The notes: generated from the letters alone by a model not told the origin. Positions 25,959-33,874 are shown, counted from the stretch's first letter. The stretch: DNA of 64,000 bases from JBQTKD01 sp052389435 (GCA_052389435.1 JBQTIB010000014.1:1-64000); one strand, 5' to 3'. Translations and numbers: made by a program.

Positions 25959-26210
25959 ATGACGATGTTCAGTTTTCGAGTCGACGACGAATGCGCCGTC
26001 GAGACGGAGGCCTGGGTCGCTCGCCTCGGCGTCGAGCGGTCCGAGTTCCTTCGCGAAGCACTTCGTCTCCACCTCGCCCGTCTGGCCAGCGAAGCCGATG
26101 CAGAGATCTGGGAAGCCGAGCCGCTGAGCGAGCAGGAGCAGTCCCTGGCGTCGGTCGCCGCCTGGGGGCCGGCCGAGGAGTGGTCGGACTGGGCGCATGC
26201 AGCGCGGTGA
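25959..26210 (+). CDS. ribbon-helix-helix (CopG-type) antitoxin, MazE-like
   Basis: An 83-residue protein with a short ribbon-helix-helix domain (MTMFSFRVDDECAVETEAWVARLGVERSEFLREALRLHLARL, residues 1-44). An acidic, Trp-containing tail follows and would wrap the toxin. The last 14 nt overlap the toxin gene, which suggests translational coupling. By family logic it neutralises the toxin and represses the operon. A second in-frame ATG at 25965 could also serve as start. Confidence 0.82.
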   Translation: MTMFSFRVDDECAVETEAWVARLGVERSEFLREALRLHLARLASEADAEIWEAEPLSEQEQSLASVAAWGPAEEWSDWAHAAR

Positions 26211-26505
26211 GATCTGGTTCGCGGCCACTCCCGGCGGGGATCGACCCGTGCTGGTGCTTACCCGGGATCCGGTCGCGGATCGAATCGGCGCCGTAGTCGT
26301 CGCGTCGCTGACCCGTACCGTGCGGGGGCTCGCCAGCGAGTTGGACCTGACCCCGGAGCGGGACGGCGTGCCCAGCGACTGCGTCGTGAACTTCGACAAC
26401 CTGCACACGCTTCCGAAGGACTGCTTCCGGCGCGTGGTCGCGCAGTTGTCCGCCGCCCGGATGCAGGAGGCCTGCGCGGTTCTACGCGCCGCCACGGGTT
26501 GCTAG
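26197..26505 (+). CDS. MazF-family toxin (endoribonuclease)
   Basis: A 102-residue PemK/MazF-fold protein: the N-terminal RGEIWFAATPGGDRPVLVLTRD motif, the VVVASLTRTVRG strand-loop, and CVVNFDNLHTLPKDCFRR near the C-terminus. All are typical of MazF mRNA interferases that cleave single-stranded RNA at short sequences. It overlaps the antitoxin by 14 nt. The conserved catalytic-region Arg and Thr/Ser are present, so I expect an active toxin. Cleavage specificity cannot be read from the sequence. Confidence 0.88.
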   Translation: MQRGEIWFAATPGGDRPVLVLTRDPVADRIGAVVVASLTRTVRGLASELDLTPERDGVPSDCVVNFDNLHTLPKDCFRRVVAQLSAARMQEACAVLRAATGC

Positions 26506-26555
26506 CCGGGTCTACCGACCCGAGCCGGGCGCGGGAAGCGCCGCGCGACCGCGAA

Positions 26556-26573
26556 CTAGTACAAGCGACTTAT
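26556..26573. promoter_or_regulatory. operator-like site 1 upstream of tetR
   Basis: CTAGTAC-AAG-CGACTTAT shares its layout with the two sites at 27200 and 27235 (CTARTAC, 3-nt spacer, CG-type right half). It lies just before the -10 hexamer TAGGCT of the tetR gene, as expected for autorepression. Confidence 0.5.
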
Positions 26574-26580
26574 GCGCGGG

Positions 26581-26586
26581 TAGGCT
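26581..26586 (+). promoter_or_regulatory. -10 hexamer for leaderless tetR transcript
   Basis: TAGGCT ends 6 nt before ATG 26593; no Shine-Dalgarno is present. Confidence 0.45.
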
Positions 26587-26592
26587 GGCGTC

Positions 26593-27174
26593 ATGTCCGC
26601 CAGTTCGCCCCGGGATCAGATGGTCGAAGCGGCCAGTCGGCTCTTCGCGAAGCAGGGGTACCGCTCCACGACCATGCGCGGCATCGTCGACGAGTCCGGC
26701 GCACCCTGGGGATCGTTGGCCCACTACTGGCCCGGCGGCAAGGAGCAGATCGGCGTCGCGGCGATCCAGTACGGCGACCAACGCGTTCGCGGCGCCATCG
26801 AGTTCTGTCTGCAGCGGGCCCAGACCCCGGGCGAGGCGGTGGCGCAGTACCTGGCCCTGGTGGGCGACGTGCTCGAGGGCAGCGGGTGGGAGACCGGCTG
26901 CCCGGTGACCACGGTCGCGCTCGAGGTGGCCTCCGACGGATCCCCCGTCGCGGAGGCCTGCGTTGCCGCGTTCAACGGGTGGTGCGCCGCCTGGGCGGCG
27001 GGCTTTCGGGCGGCCGGGATCAAGCCCGCCCGGGCACGAGACCTGGCGACCAGCGTCGTCGGCGGCGCCGGTGGAGCGTTGATTCAGAGCAGGGTCCTGC
27101 AGACCAAGGCGCCGATGCGGCTTGCGGCCGAATCGCTGCGCACGCTGCTCGACTCCGCCGTCGCAGGTTCCTGA
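26593..27174 (+). CDS. TetR-family regulator (LmrA/YxaF-like)
   Basis: A 193-residue regulator. The helix-turn-helix is at about residues 9-50 (MVEAASRLFAKQGYRSTTMRGIVDESGAPWGSLAHYWPGGKEQIG). The GCPVTTVALE segment in the middle of the ligand domain is characteristic of the LmrA/YxaF-type subgroup, which often senses flavonoids or other small aromatic molecules. It precedes two flavoenzyme genes by ~105 nt on the same strand. Three similar operator-like sites flank it, so it probably represses itself and the flavoenzyme operon. The ligand may be a substrate of that pathway (inference). Confidence 0.88.
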   Translation: MSASSPRDQMVEAASRLFAKQGYRSTTMRGIVDESGAPWGSLAHYWPGGKEQIGVAAIQYGDQRVRGAIEFCLQRAQTPGEAVAQYLALVGDVLEGSGWETGCPVTTVALEVASDGSPVAEACVAAFNGWCAAWAAGFRAAGIKPARARDLATSVVGGAGGALIQSRVLQTKAPMRLAAESLRTLLDSAVAGS

Positions 27175-27199
27175 CCTCCGCCTCCGTCCAACCCTGGCG

Positions 27200-27217
27200 C
27201 TAATACGTTCGTATTGG
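27200..27217. promoter_or_regulatory. operator-like site 2 upstream of the flavoenzyme operon
   Basis: CTAATACGTTCGTATTGG is an inverted repeat (AATACG / CGTATT, 2-nt centre) in the tetR-oxidoreductase spacer, of TetR operator size. Confidence 0.6.
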
Positions 27218-27234
27218 TGCGGTCGCGACCATGA

Positions 27235-27253
27235 ATTAGTACGCATGTATTAG
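27235..27253. promoter_or_regulatory. operator-like site 3 upstream of the flavoenzyme operon
   Basis: ATTAGTACGCATGTATTAG is an imperfect palindrome. Read on the minus strand it is CTAATACATGCGTACTAAT, closely matching site 2. It lies 28-46 nt before the ATG at 27281, where it would block transcription. Confidence 0.6.
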
Positions 27254-27280
27254 TTCGTCGTCGATCCCGGGAGCGCACGT

Positions 27281-29011
27281 ATGACCACCAGTCAGAAGTG
27301 GGACGTCATCGTCGTCGGCGGCGGGCTCGCCGGTCTGACCGCGGGTGCGTACCTGACCGCGGCCGGCAAGCGGACGCTCGTCCTGGAGTACGGCGACGTC
27401 GTCGGCGGATCCACGCACGTTTTCCGGCGGCGCAACCGGTGGGAGTTCGACGTCGGGGTCCACCACCTGGGCAACCTCGGCCCCGACGGACACCTGCCGA
27501 CGATCCTGCGCGGGCTCGGCCTCGACGATCGCATCGAGTTCCTGCCCATGGACCCGGACGGCTTCGAGATCTACCACATGCCGGACTTCGAGTTCTCCGC
27601 TCCGCGCGGCCTGGACAACTACACCGATCGCCTGATCGCCGCCTTCCCTGCCGACGAGCGCGGGCTCCGGAAGTTCATGCGCGTCATGCGCGGCATCGGC
27701 GGGCCCATCGACCGGGGCCGTACCCCCGCGTCGTCGCGCGGCCTGATCGACTACGCCCTCGGCGCGCGGCAGCACGCACGCTGGACCCTGCTGCCGCTGC
27801 AGAAGCTGTTCGACGCCTGCGGCCTCAGCCGCCGGGCGCAACTGGTCCTGTGCATGCCCAACCTCAGCTACGAAACTCCGCCCTCGCGTGCCCCGATCGC
27901 CATGCACGCCGCGTTCCTCTGGGACTTCTACGAGCTCGGCGCGGGCTACCCCAGGGGCGGCGGCCAGGTCTTCGCCGCGCACCTGACCGACGTCGTACGC
28001 ACCCACGGCGGGGGCGTCCGCACCGGCGCCCGGGTCGAGCGGATCCTCCTCGAGGGCGGGCGCGTGACCGGCGTTGCACTGGTCGGCGGCGAACGCCTGT
28101 CCGCGCCGGTCGTCGTCTCCAGCGCCGACCTCAAGCGCACCATGCTGGACATGGTCGGCCGCGAGCACCTCAAGACGCGGACCGTGAAGAAGGTCCGCGG
28201 CGGCCGGACGGCACTGCCCTGGTTCAACGCCTACCTCGGCCTCGACGTCGACCTGCGCGACCAGGTCCCCAACGCCGACCACCACAGCTTCCCGACGTGG
28301 GACTCCTTCGAGGACCTCTTCAAGCTCATGGAGGGCCCGGCGGACCGGGACGACGCATGGCTGGCCGACCTCGGCCGACGCCTGCCCGCCTACATCCACA
28401 GCTCGACGGTCAAGGACCCCGACAACCCGCACTACGCCCCGCCGGGGCACAGCTCGCTGGAGGTGATGGTCCCGATCTCGCCCAACCTCAAGCGCTGGGG
28501 CCTGGACAGCGGCCCATTCGACGGCGCCGACTACCGCAAGAATCCCGCCTACCTCGAACTCAAAGAACACCTCACCGACGTCATGGTCGCGCGCGCGGAA
28601 GAAGCCCTGCCGGGGTTGGTCAAGGACCACGTCCTCTGGCGCGAGGCCGGCACGCCCGTCACGCAGGAGCGGTACACCCTGCCCACCGCGGGCTCGGCCT
28701 ACGGCCTGGAGATCGCCGTCGGTCAGTTCGCCCAGTTCGGCCGCCACGGCGTGCGCACCGAGATCCCCGGCCTTTTCCTGGCCGGCTCCAGCTGTGCCTG
28801 GGGTCCGGGAGTGGAGGGCGTCATGCACAGCGGCATCTACGCCGCCTCCGCGGTCCTCGGCCGCGACCTGCCGGCGGAGATCCGGGCCGGTGCCGTGCTG
28901 GGAGACCGCTCGAAGCTGACGCCGATGGGCGCGGACTGGGATCCGCTGGAGGTCTCCCGGCGCCTCGACAGGCAACCGCTGACCGCCGCGACCGCAGGGG
29001 ACGCGTCGTGA
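27281..29011 (+). CDS. FAD-dependent oxidoreductase, phytoene desaturase / retinol saturase-like
   Basis: A 576-residue flavoprotein of the CrtI superfamily. The N-terminal FAD Rossmann fingerprint is DVIVVGGGLAGLTAGAYLTAAGKRTLVLE (residues 8-36), followed by GGSTHVF. The C-terminal FAD-binding segment LFLAGSSCAWGPGVEGVMHSG lies near residues 505-525. These features match all-trans-retinol 13,14-reductase and phytoene-desaturase-like proteins, which reduce or oxidise conjugated polyenes or other hydrophobic substrates. The stop overlaps the start of the next monooxygenase by 4 nt (GTGA), so the two proteins are made together. The true substrate is unknown; no carotenoid genes are nearby. Confidence 0.85.
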   Translation: MTTSQKWDVIVVGGGLAGLTAGAYLTAAGKRTLVLEYGDVVGGSTHVFRRRNRWEFDVGVHHLGNLGPDGHLPTILRGLGLDDRIEFLPMDPDGFEIYHMPDFEFSAPRGLDNYTDRLIAAFPADERGLRKFMRVMRGIGGPIDRGRTPASSRGLIDYALGARQHARWTLLPLQKLFDACGLSRRAQLVLCMPNLSYETPPSRAPIAMHAAFLWDFYELGAGYPRGGGQVFAAHLTDVVRTHGGGVRTGARVERILLEGGRVTGVALVGGERLSAPVVVSSADLKRTMLDMVGREHLKTRTVKKVRGGRTALPWFNAYLGLDVDLRDQVPNADHHSFPTWDSFEDLFKLMEGPADRDDAWLADLGRRLPAYIHSSTVKDPDNPHYAPPGHSSLEVMVPISPNLKRWGLDSGPFDGADYRKNPAYLELKEHLTDVMVARAEEALPGLVKDHVLWREAGTPVTQERYTLPTAGSAYGLEIAVGQFAQFGRHGVRTEIPGLFLAGSSCAWGPGVEGVMHSGIYAASAVLGRDLPAEIRAGAVLGDRSKLTPMGADWDPLEVSRRLDRQPLTAATAGDAS

Positions 29012-30630
29012 CGGGCGAACTGGACGCGGTCGTCGTCGGAGCAGGCTTTTCCGGGCTGTACATGCTCCATCGCCTGCGCAACGAACTCGGGCGCAACGTC
29101 CGGGTGTTCGAGGCCGGTGGCGGCGTGGGCGGCACCTGGTACTGGAACCGGTATCCCGGGGCGCGCTGCGACAGCGAGGCCTACATCTACTGCTACCTCT
29201 TCGACGAGAAGCTGTGGCAGGAGTGGGAATGGAGCGAGCGCTACCCGCAGCAGGCCGAGGTGCTGTCCTACCTCGAACACGTCGCCGAGCGCTTCGATCT
29301 GCTGCGCGACGTCTGTTTCGACACCCGGATCGCCTCGGCGGAGTTCGACGAGACCGCCGGGACCTGGACCGTTCGAACCGCCGACGGCGAGAGCGTCACC
29401 GCGCGGCACCTGATCACCGGCGTCGGCTGCCTGTCCGCCTGGCACACCCCGCCCTTCCCGGGCCGGGAGAGCTTCGCCGGAGAGATCTACTACACCGGCA
29501 AGTGGCCGCACCACGACGTGGCTCTGGCCGGCAAGCGGATCGGGGTGATCGGCACCGGCGCGACCGCCATCCAGACCATCCCCATCCTCGCCGCGCAGGC
29601 CTCGGAACTGACGGTCTTTCAGCGGACCACGAACTACATCGTGCCCGCCCGCCACGGACCCGTCCCGGCCGAAGTCCAGGCCGAACGCAAACAGGACTTC
29701 GAAGGCATCAGGGAGCGCACCAGGAACTCCGCCTTCGGCATGCCCTTCCAGCCGCAGCCCAAGGGCCTACTGGAATCGACCGAGGCCGAGATCGACGAGG
29801 TCCTGAACGCGTGGTGGGAGATCGGGGGCCTCGGCTTCATGCTCGCCACCTACTTCGACCCGCTGATCGTCCCCGAGGCCAACCTGCGGGTGGGGGCCTT
29901 CCTCGACGCCAAGATCCGGGAGAAGGTCGCCGACCCCGCGCTCGCCGACCTGCTCACGCCCAAGGGCATCCAGTACGGCATCAAACGCATCCCCCTGGAC
30001 TCCGGCTACTTCGAGACCTTCAACTCCGCGCACGTGCACCTGGTCGACGTGAAGTCGAATCCGATCGCGGAGATCACGCCACGGGGGATCCGCCTGGCCG
30101 ACGGGACCGAGCACGCCCTCGACGTGATCATCTTCGCCACCGGCTTCGACTCGACCACCGGCACGTTGAACCGCATCGACATCCGCGGCCGCGGCGGGCA
30201 ACTGCTGCGCGACAAATGGGCCGATGGACCGCGGACCTACCTCGGCATGAGTACCGCCGGGTTCCCCAACCTGTTCATGATCACCGGGCCGCAGAGCCCG
30301 GGGGTGCTGTCGAACATGCCGGTCTCGATCGAGCAGCACGTCGAGTTCGTCTCGGGCATCCTCCTGGCCGCGGCCGAGCGCGGCGCGCAGACCGTCGAGG
30401 CGAGCGTGGCCGCCGAAGACGCCTGGGTCGAGCACAACAACGAGGTCGTGAACGCCACCCTGTTCCCGCTGGGCGACACCACGTACATGGGAGCCAACAT
30501 CCCGGGCAAACCGCGGGTGTTCGTCGCCAACCTCGACTTCGTCGGCGGGTACGCGGCGCGCTGCGCGCAGGTCGCGGCCGACGGCTACGAAGGGTTCGTC
30601 TTCACCGGGCGGCACGCGGCAGTCGAGTAG
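29008..30630 (+). CDS. Baeyer-Villiger-type flavin monooxygenase
   Basis: A 540-residue NAD(P)H- and FAD-dependent monooxygenase. The FAD motif GAGFSG is at about residues 11-16, followed by GGTWYWNRYPGARCDSEAY, a signature of Baeyer-Villiger monooxygenases. The NADPH motif GTGATAIQ is at about 181-188. The family fingerprint FxGxxxHxxxWP reads FAGEIYYTGKWP here, so its His is replaced by Tyr; the rest is intact. Such enzymes insert oxygen next to a ketone or oxidise heteroatoms. GTG 29008 overlaps the previous stop (GTGA). Together with the CrtI-like enzyme and the TetR regulator it suggests an inducible catabolic or detoxification step for a ketone-bearing lipid, steroid or terpenoid (inference). 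Confidence 0.9.
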   Translation: MTGELDAVVVGAGFSGLYMLHRLRNELGRNVRVFEAGGGVGGTWYWNRYPGARCDSEAYIYCYLFDEKLWQEWEWSERYPQQAEVLSYLEHVAERFDLLRDVCFDTRIASAEFDETAGTWTVRTADGESVTARHLITGVGCLSAWHTPPFPGRESFAGEIYYTGKWPHHDVALAGKRIGVIGTGATAIQTIPILAAQASELTVFQRTTNYIVPARHGPVPAEVQAERKQDFEGIRERTRNSAFGMPFQPQPKGLLESTEAEIDEVLNAWWEIGGLGFMLATYFDPLIVPEANLRVGAFLDAKIREKVADPALADLLTPKGIQYGIKRIPLDSGYFETFNSAHVHLVDVKSNPIAEITPRGIRLADGTEHALDVIIFATGFDSTTGTLNRIDIRGRGGQLLRDKWADGPRTYLGMSTAGFPNLFMITGPQSPGVLSNMPVSIEQHVEFVSGILLAAAERGAQTVEASVAAEDAWVEHNNEVVNATLFPLGDTTYMGANIPGKPRVFVANLDFVGGYAARCAQVAADGYEGFVFTGRHAAVE

Positions 30631-30644
30631 GACGGGACGCTGCA

Positions 30645-30650
30645 TAGGCT
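30645..30650 (+). promoter_or_regulatory. -10 hexamer for leaderless nudC transcript
   Basis: TAGGCT followed by 6 nt (gcgggc) and ATG 30657, with no ribosome binding site. Confidence 0.5.
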
Positions 30651-30656
30651 GCGGGC

Positions 30657-31568
30657 ATGACCTCGCCCGAGTTGAACAGCCTGCCGCTCGCTCGCGGGAC
30701 GCACGATCGCGCGGCGCACCTGCGCGCGAACCCGGCCGCGCTCGCGAAGGCGTGGGCGCACCCGCAGGCGCGGGTGCTGCGGGTGCACGGCGGCGCGACC
30801 GCGCTGCGGGCAGACGGTGCGGACCTCGCCTATCTGACGGTTGATCAGGTCAAGAGCCCCGAGGACGCCTGGTTCCTCGGGTTGGACACCGCCGCAAGGC
30901 CGTACTTCGCGCTCGCCGGGGAGTTCGAACCGGGCCCGGACGAACGCGCCGCGACGTTGCGCGAGCTCACCGGAGCGCTGTCGGCGGACGCGGTCGGGCT
31001 GTTCGTGCACGCCGTGGGTCTGGACAACTGGCACGCCAGGCACGGGTTCTGCCCGAACTGCGGATCGCCGTCGACGATCGTGAGCGGGGGACACGTTCGG
31101 GCGTGCACCGGATGCGCGATGCAACAGTTCCCGCGCACCGACCCCGCCGTGATCATGCTCGTCGTCGACGACGACGATCGCTGCCTGCTCGGGCACAACC
31201 CCGCCTGGCCGCCGGGCCGCTTCTCGACGCTGGCCGGATTCGTCGAGCCGGGGGAGTCCCTGGAGCAGGCGGTGATCCGCGAGGTCTACGAAGAGGTCGG
31301 CGTCGTCTGCGATCGCGTGGTCTACGAGGGCAGTCAGCCGTGGCCGCTGCCGAGTTCGCTGATGCTCGGCTTTCGCGCGCACGCCGTCGACACCACCACC
31401 ACCGTGGACGCCGAGGAGATCACCGAAGCCCGCTGGTTCACGCGCGAGGAACTCCTGGAAGCCGGCCGCACCGGGGAGGCGCTCATGCCGGGCGCGATCT
31501 CGATCGCCCGCTACCTGATCGAGAACTGGTTCGGCGGCCCACTGCCCGCGGAAAACCGTTGGCAGTAA
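30657..31568 (+). CDS. nudC: NADH pyrophosphatase NudC
   Basis: A 303-residue Nudix hydrolase that cleaves NAD(H) to NMN(H) and AMP and can remove NAD caps from RNA. A four-cysteine zinc finger (C132, C135, C150, C153) precedes the Nudix box at 194-216 (GFVEPGESLEQAVIREVYEEVGV), and the family-specific SQPWPLPSS motif starts at 226. All catalytic Glu residues of the box are present. It corresponds to Rv3199c, downstream of the AdnAB region in mycobacteria. Here the toxin-antitoxin and flavoenzyme block intervenes. Confidence 0.95.
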   Translation: MTSPELNSLPLARGTHDRAAHLRANPAALAKAWAHPQARVLRVHGGATALRADGADLAYLTVDQVKSPEDAWFLGLDTAARPYFALAGEFEPGPDERAATLRELTGALSADAVGLFVHAVGLDNWHARHGFCPNCGSPSTIVSGGHVRACTGCAMQQFPRTDPAVIMLVVDDDDRCLLGHNPAWPPGRFSTLAGFVEPGESLEQAVIREVYEEVGVVCDRVVYEGSQPWPLPSSLMLGFRAHAVDTTTTVDAEEITEARWFTREELLEAGRTGEALMPGAISIARYLIENWFGGPLPAENRWQ

Positions 31569-31624
31569 CCACTCGACCCACGCGGCAACACACCGGTCCC
31601 CGCCGCCCAGCCACACGTCGGACC

Positions 31625-31817
31625 GTGACTGTGGCGGCTGTCAGCTCCCACAGTCATCCGCGCGCCGGGGATTTCGATTCGTGGTGACTGTGGCGGCTGT
31701 CGGCTCCCACAGTCATCCGCGCGCCGGGGATTTCGATTCGTGGTGACCGTGGCGGCTGTCGGCTCCCACAGTCATCCGCGCGCCGGGGATTTCGATTCGT
31801 GGTGACTGTGGCGGCTG
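31625..31817. repeat. 59-bp tandem repeat with internal palindrome
   Basis: Three complete 59-bp units start at 31625, 31684 and 31743, followed by a partial fourth at 31802-31817. The copies differ at only a couple of positions (A/G in copy 1, C/T in copy 3). Each unit contains TGACTGTGG ... CCACAGTCA, a 9-bp inverted repeat around a 13-nt loop, then a shared unpaired section ending in GATTTCGATTCGTG. It lies between the convergent nudC and methyltransferase genes. The hairpins could terminate or stabilise both transcripts. There are no unique spacers, so it is not a CRISPR array. Confidence 0.9.
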
Positions 31818-31830
31818 ACAGGGACAGGAG

Positions 31831-33588
31831 CTACTCGACCCAGGCGGGCAGGCGAACCGTCCACCACGCGGTGACGGCCTCGCCTTCGGCGGCCGTCAGG
31901 CCGTAGGCCTCGCACATTTCGCGCGCAAGTTCCGCCAGGGCGTCGGTCCACTCCTTCTCGGAGGTCGCGGAGGACGCCGCGCGGTAGGCCTGTGCGCCGC
32001 GGTCCCATGCCGCTCCCGGCGACGGCGCCGGCAGCGCGAGGACCTGCTTGGCGCTGAGCTTGATCGCGTCGGTGGACAGCGCGGCGCCGGCGAAGTGGCG
32101 CAGCGCCCAGGCCGTCAGCACCGGCGAACTCAGTGCAGCTCCGACGTGCCACAGATCGGCCTGCGCGCACTGCACGGTGATCGTCGGGATCGACGGCAGG
32201 AGCGCCCCGCCGGGATCGGCGAGCACCTCCAGCACCCGGGTCTGCGTGGACAGCAGCAGCTTCGGCGTCAGCCGGGCCCGCGCCCACGCGCCCAAGCCGG
32301 GATCCGCGAGCAGCGCGTCGACCTCCACGACCGGCCGCGCGTAGGCCGACTTGGCAAAGCGGGTCGAGCGCACGCCCCACAGCAGCCGCGCCGGATCGAT
32401 CAGCCCGACGGTGACCAGCCGGCGCTGTGTCGGCTCCGGCTCCTCGCCCGCGGCGTCGCGCACGAACGGCACCAGCCCGTAGTACTGGTCGCGAAAGTCC
32501 GCCGTGGCCGTGCACCACGACGCGAGCGTCCCGGTGGCCGCGACCTCGAAGGCCGGCACGCCGCGGGTGTCGGCGAACAGCCACGACCACGTGGGCCGGG
32601 TGGCCAGGTCCGCGGACTCCGCGCGCATCGGTTCGATCGACTCCACGCCGGCCCCGGCGCAGCGGTCGACGCCGAGCGATTCGGCCGGCGGGGTGTGCAC
32701 GAACACCGGCGCGCACACCTGCACCCCGGCCTCGAAGACGTTCTCGACGCTGCGCCAGATCCACGCCAGCGTCGCGTTCTCGGCCAGCAGCGTCCGCAGC
32801 GGCCGAGCGTCCCGGGTGGCCAGGAGCGACTCCGGCGCGATCATCCCGAACGCACCGCCCGGGCGGGTGAGCCGCAGCGCCAGGGCGAGGAAGACGGCGG
32901 CGGTGTCCGCGTACCCGCCCGCGACCTCGCCGTAGGCGGCCTTCAACAACGCGGCGTCCCGCCGAACGGTCGCGGTCTGCAACTGGTTCAGGAACGGCGG
33001 ATTCCCCACCACGGCGTCGAATCCGGCCGGTGCCAGCGCGGCCCAGTCCACGCCGAGCAGGGCGTCGCCGTGCACCAGGTTCGTCCGCGTGGCCTCCGGA
33101 GCCAGCACCCGTAGCGCCGCGTCGGCACACAGCAGCGCGACCGGGTCCAGGTCGGCACCCGTCAGAGCGTCCTCGACGACGGTCCGCGCCGGCACCCCGC
33201 GCTCGATCAGCAACTGCCCCGCGGCCAGCAGAAAGGCGCCGGCGCCGGCGGCCGGGTCGCACACCGTGGGCGCCGCGGCGCCGACACGGTCCAGGACTTC
33301 CCGCGCGATCGCCCGGGCCACGTGCGGCGGGGTGTAGAAGGCACCGGACGAGCGGCGGCCCGAGCGAGGCTGCGTCGCCTCGCACGCCGCCACCAACACC
33401 TCGGGGTCGATGCTCGGGAGCTGGGGCACCACCGCGTCCGCCCGCCGGTGTGCGAGCAGCGGAAACTGCTCGGGGCTCGCCTCGACGAGCCCATCGACAA
33501 TCCCGGCGAGCACCGCGAGGCGGCGCGGATCGTCGGGTGCTTCGATCCCGGCGCACAGCGCCCGGCACTGCGCGAGGAAGGCCTCCAC
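31831..33588 (-). CDS. N6-adenine DNA methyltransferase, Eco57I/type IIG-like, solo
   Basis: A 585-residue SAM-dependent DNA methyltransferase. FYTPPHVA (residues 84-91) is followed by motif I DPAAGAGAF (111-119) and the catalytic motif IV NPPF (196-199), the gamma/N6-adenine order. The C-terminal ~280 residues are a probable target-recognition domain. There is no N-terminal PD-(D/E)XK endonuclease, and no restriction or phage-defence gene is adjacent. It therefore looks like an orphan methyltransferase, either epigenetic or a remnant of a type IIG system. It lies 31 nt downstream of the mycoredoxin gene in the same direction, probably in one transcript. Recognition sequence not predictable. 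Confidence 0.85.
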   Translation of the reverse strand: MEAFLAQCRALCAGIEAPDDPRRLAVLAGIVDGLVEASPEQFPLLAHRRADAVVPQLPSIDPEVLVAACEATQPRSGRRSSGAFYTPPHVARAIAREVLDRVGAAAPTVCDPAAGAGAFLLAAGQLLIERGVPARTVVEDALTGADLDPVALLCADAALRVLAPEATRTNLVHGDALLGVDWAALAPAGFDAVVGNPPFLNQLQTATVRRDAALLKAAYGEVAGGYADTAAVFLALALRLTRPGGAFGMIAPESLLATRDARPLRTLLAENATLAWIWRSVENVFEAGVQVCAPVFVHTPPAESLGVDRCAGAGVESIEPMRAESADLATRPTWSWLFADTRGVPAFEVAATGTLASWCTATADFRDQYYGLVPFVRDAAGEEPEPTQRRLVTVGLIDPARLLWGVRSTRFAKSAYARPVVEVDALLADPGLGAWARARLTPKLLLSTQTRVLEVLADPGGALLPSIPTITVQCAQADLWHVGAALSSPVLTAWALRHFAGAALSTDAIKLSAKQVLALPAPSPGAAWDRGAQAYRAASSATSEKEWTDALAELAREMCEAYGLTAAEGEAVTAWWTVRLPAWVE

Positions 33589-33619
33589 GTCCTAGCCCTG
33601 CTCCAGCACGCCGCCGGAA

Positions 33620-33874
33620 CTAGGCGGTGGCGGCCAACTGCGCCCTGACGGCGGCGACGCTCGGGTTGGTCAGTGCGGTGCCGTCGGCGAAGCGGACGGT
33701 CGGGACGACTGCGTTGCCTCGGTTGACCGACTTCACCCACTCCAGGCCTTCGGGGTCGGCGTCGATGTCGACGGCGGTGTAGGGGATGCCTTCGAGGTCG
33801 AGCAGGCCCTTGAGCCGACGGCAGGGCCCACACCAGGTGGTGCTGTAGACGGTGAGCGATGCGTTCTCGGACAC
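33620..33874 (-). CDS. mycoredoxin / glutaredoxin-like protein (Mrx1-like)
   Basis: An 84-residue glutaredoxin-fold redox protein. The active site is WCGPC (C15, C18), with the cis-proline segment VVPTVRFADG and the TLTNPS motif of actinobacterial mycoredoxins. Mycoredoxin 1 reduces mixed disulfides with mycothiol. M. tuberculosis Mrx1 has CGYC from memory; the CGPC here is the thioredoxin-type pair and could shift the redox potential. It is divergent from uvrD2, as in mycobacteria, and starts the transcript that continues into the methyltransferase. Confidence 0.88.
   Translation of the reverse strand: MSENASLTVYSTTWCGPCRRLKGLLDLEGIPYTAVDIDADPEGLEWVKSVNRGNAVVPTVRFADGTALTNPSVAAVRAQLAATA

Noticed and set aside
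25959..25965. A promoter -35 for the antitoxin gene
   Set aside because: No TTGACA-like hexamer stands at the right distance, so only the -10-like element is reported.
31625..31817. Possible CRISPR array
   Set aside because: The 59-bp units are continuous tandem repeats with no unique spacers, and no cas gene is near.
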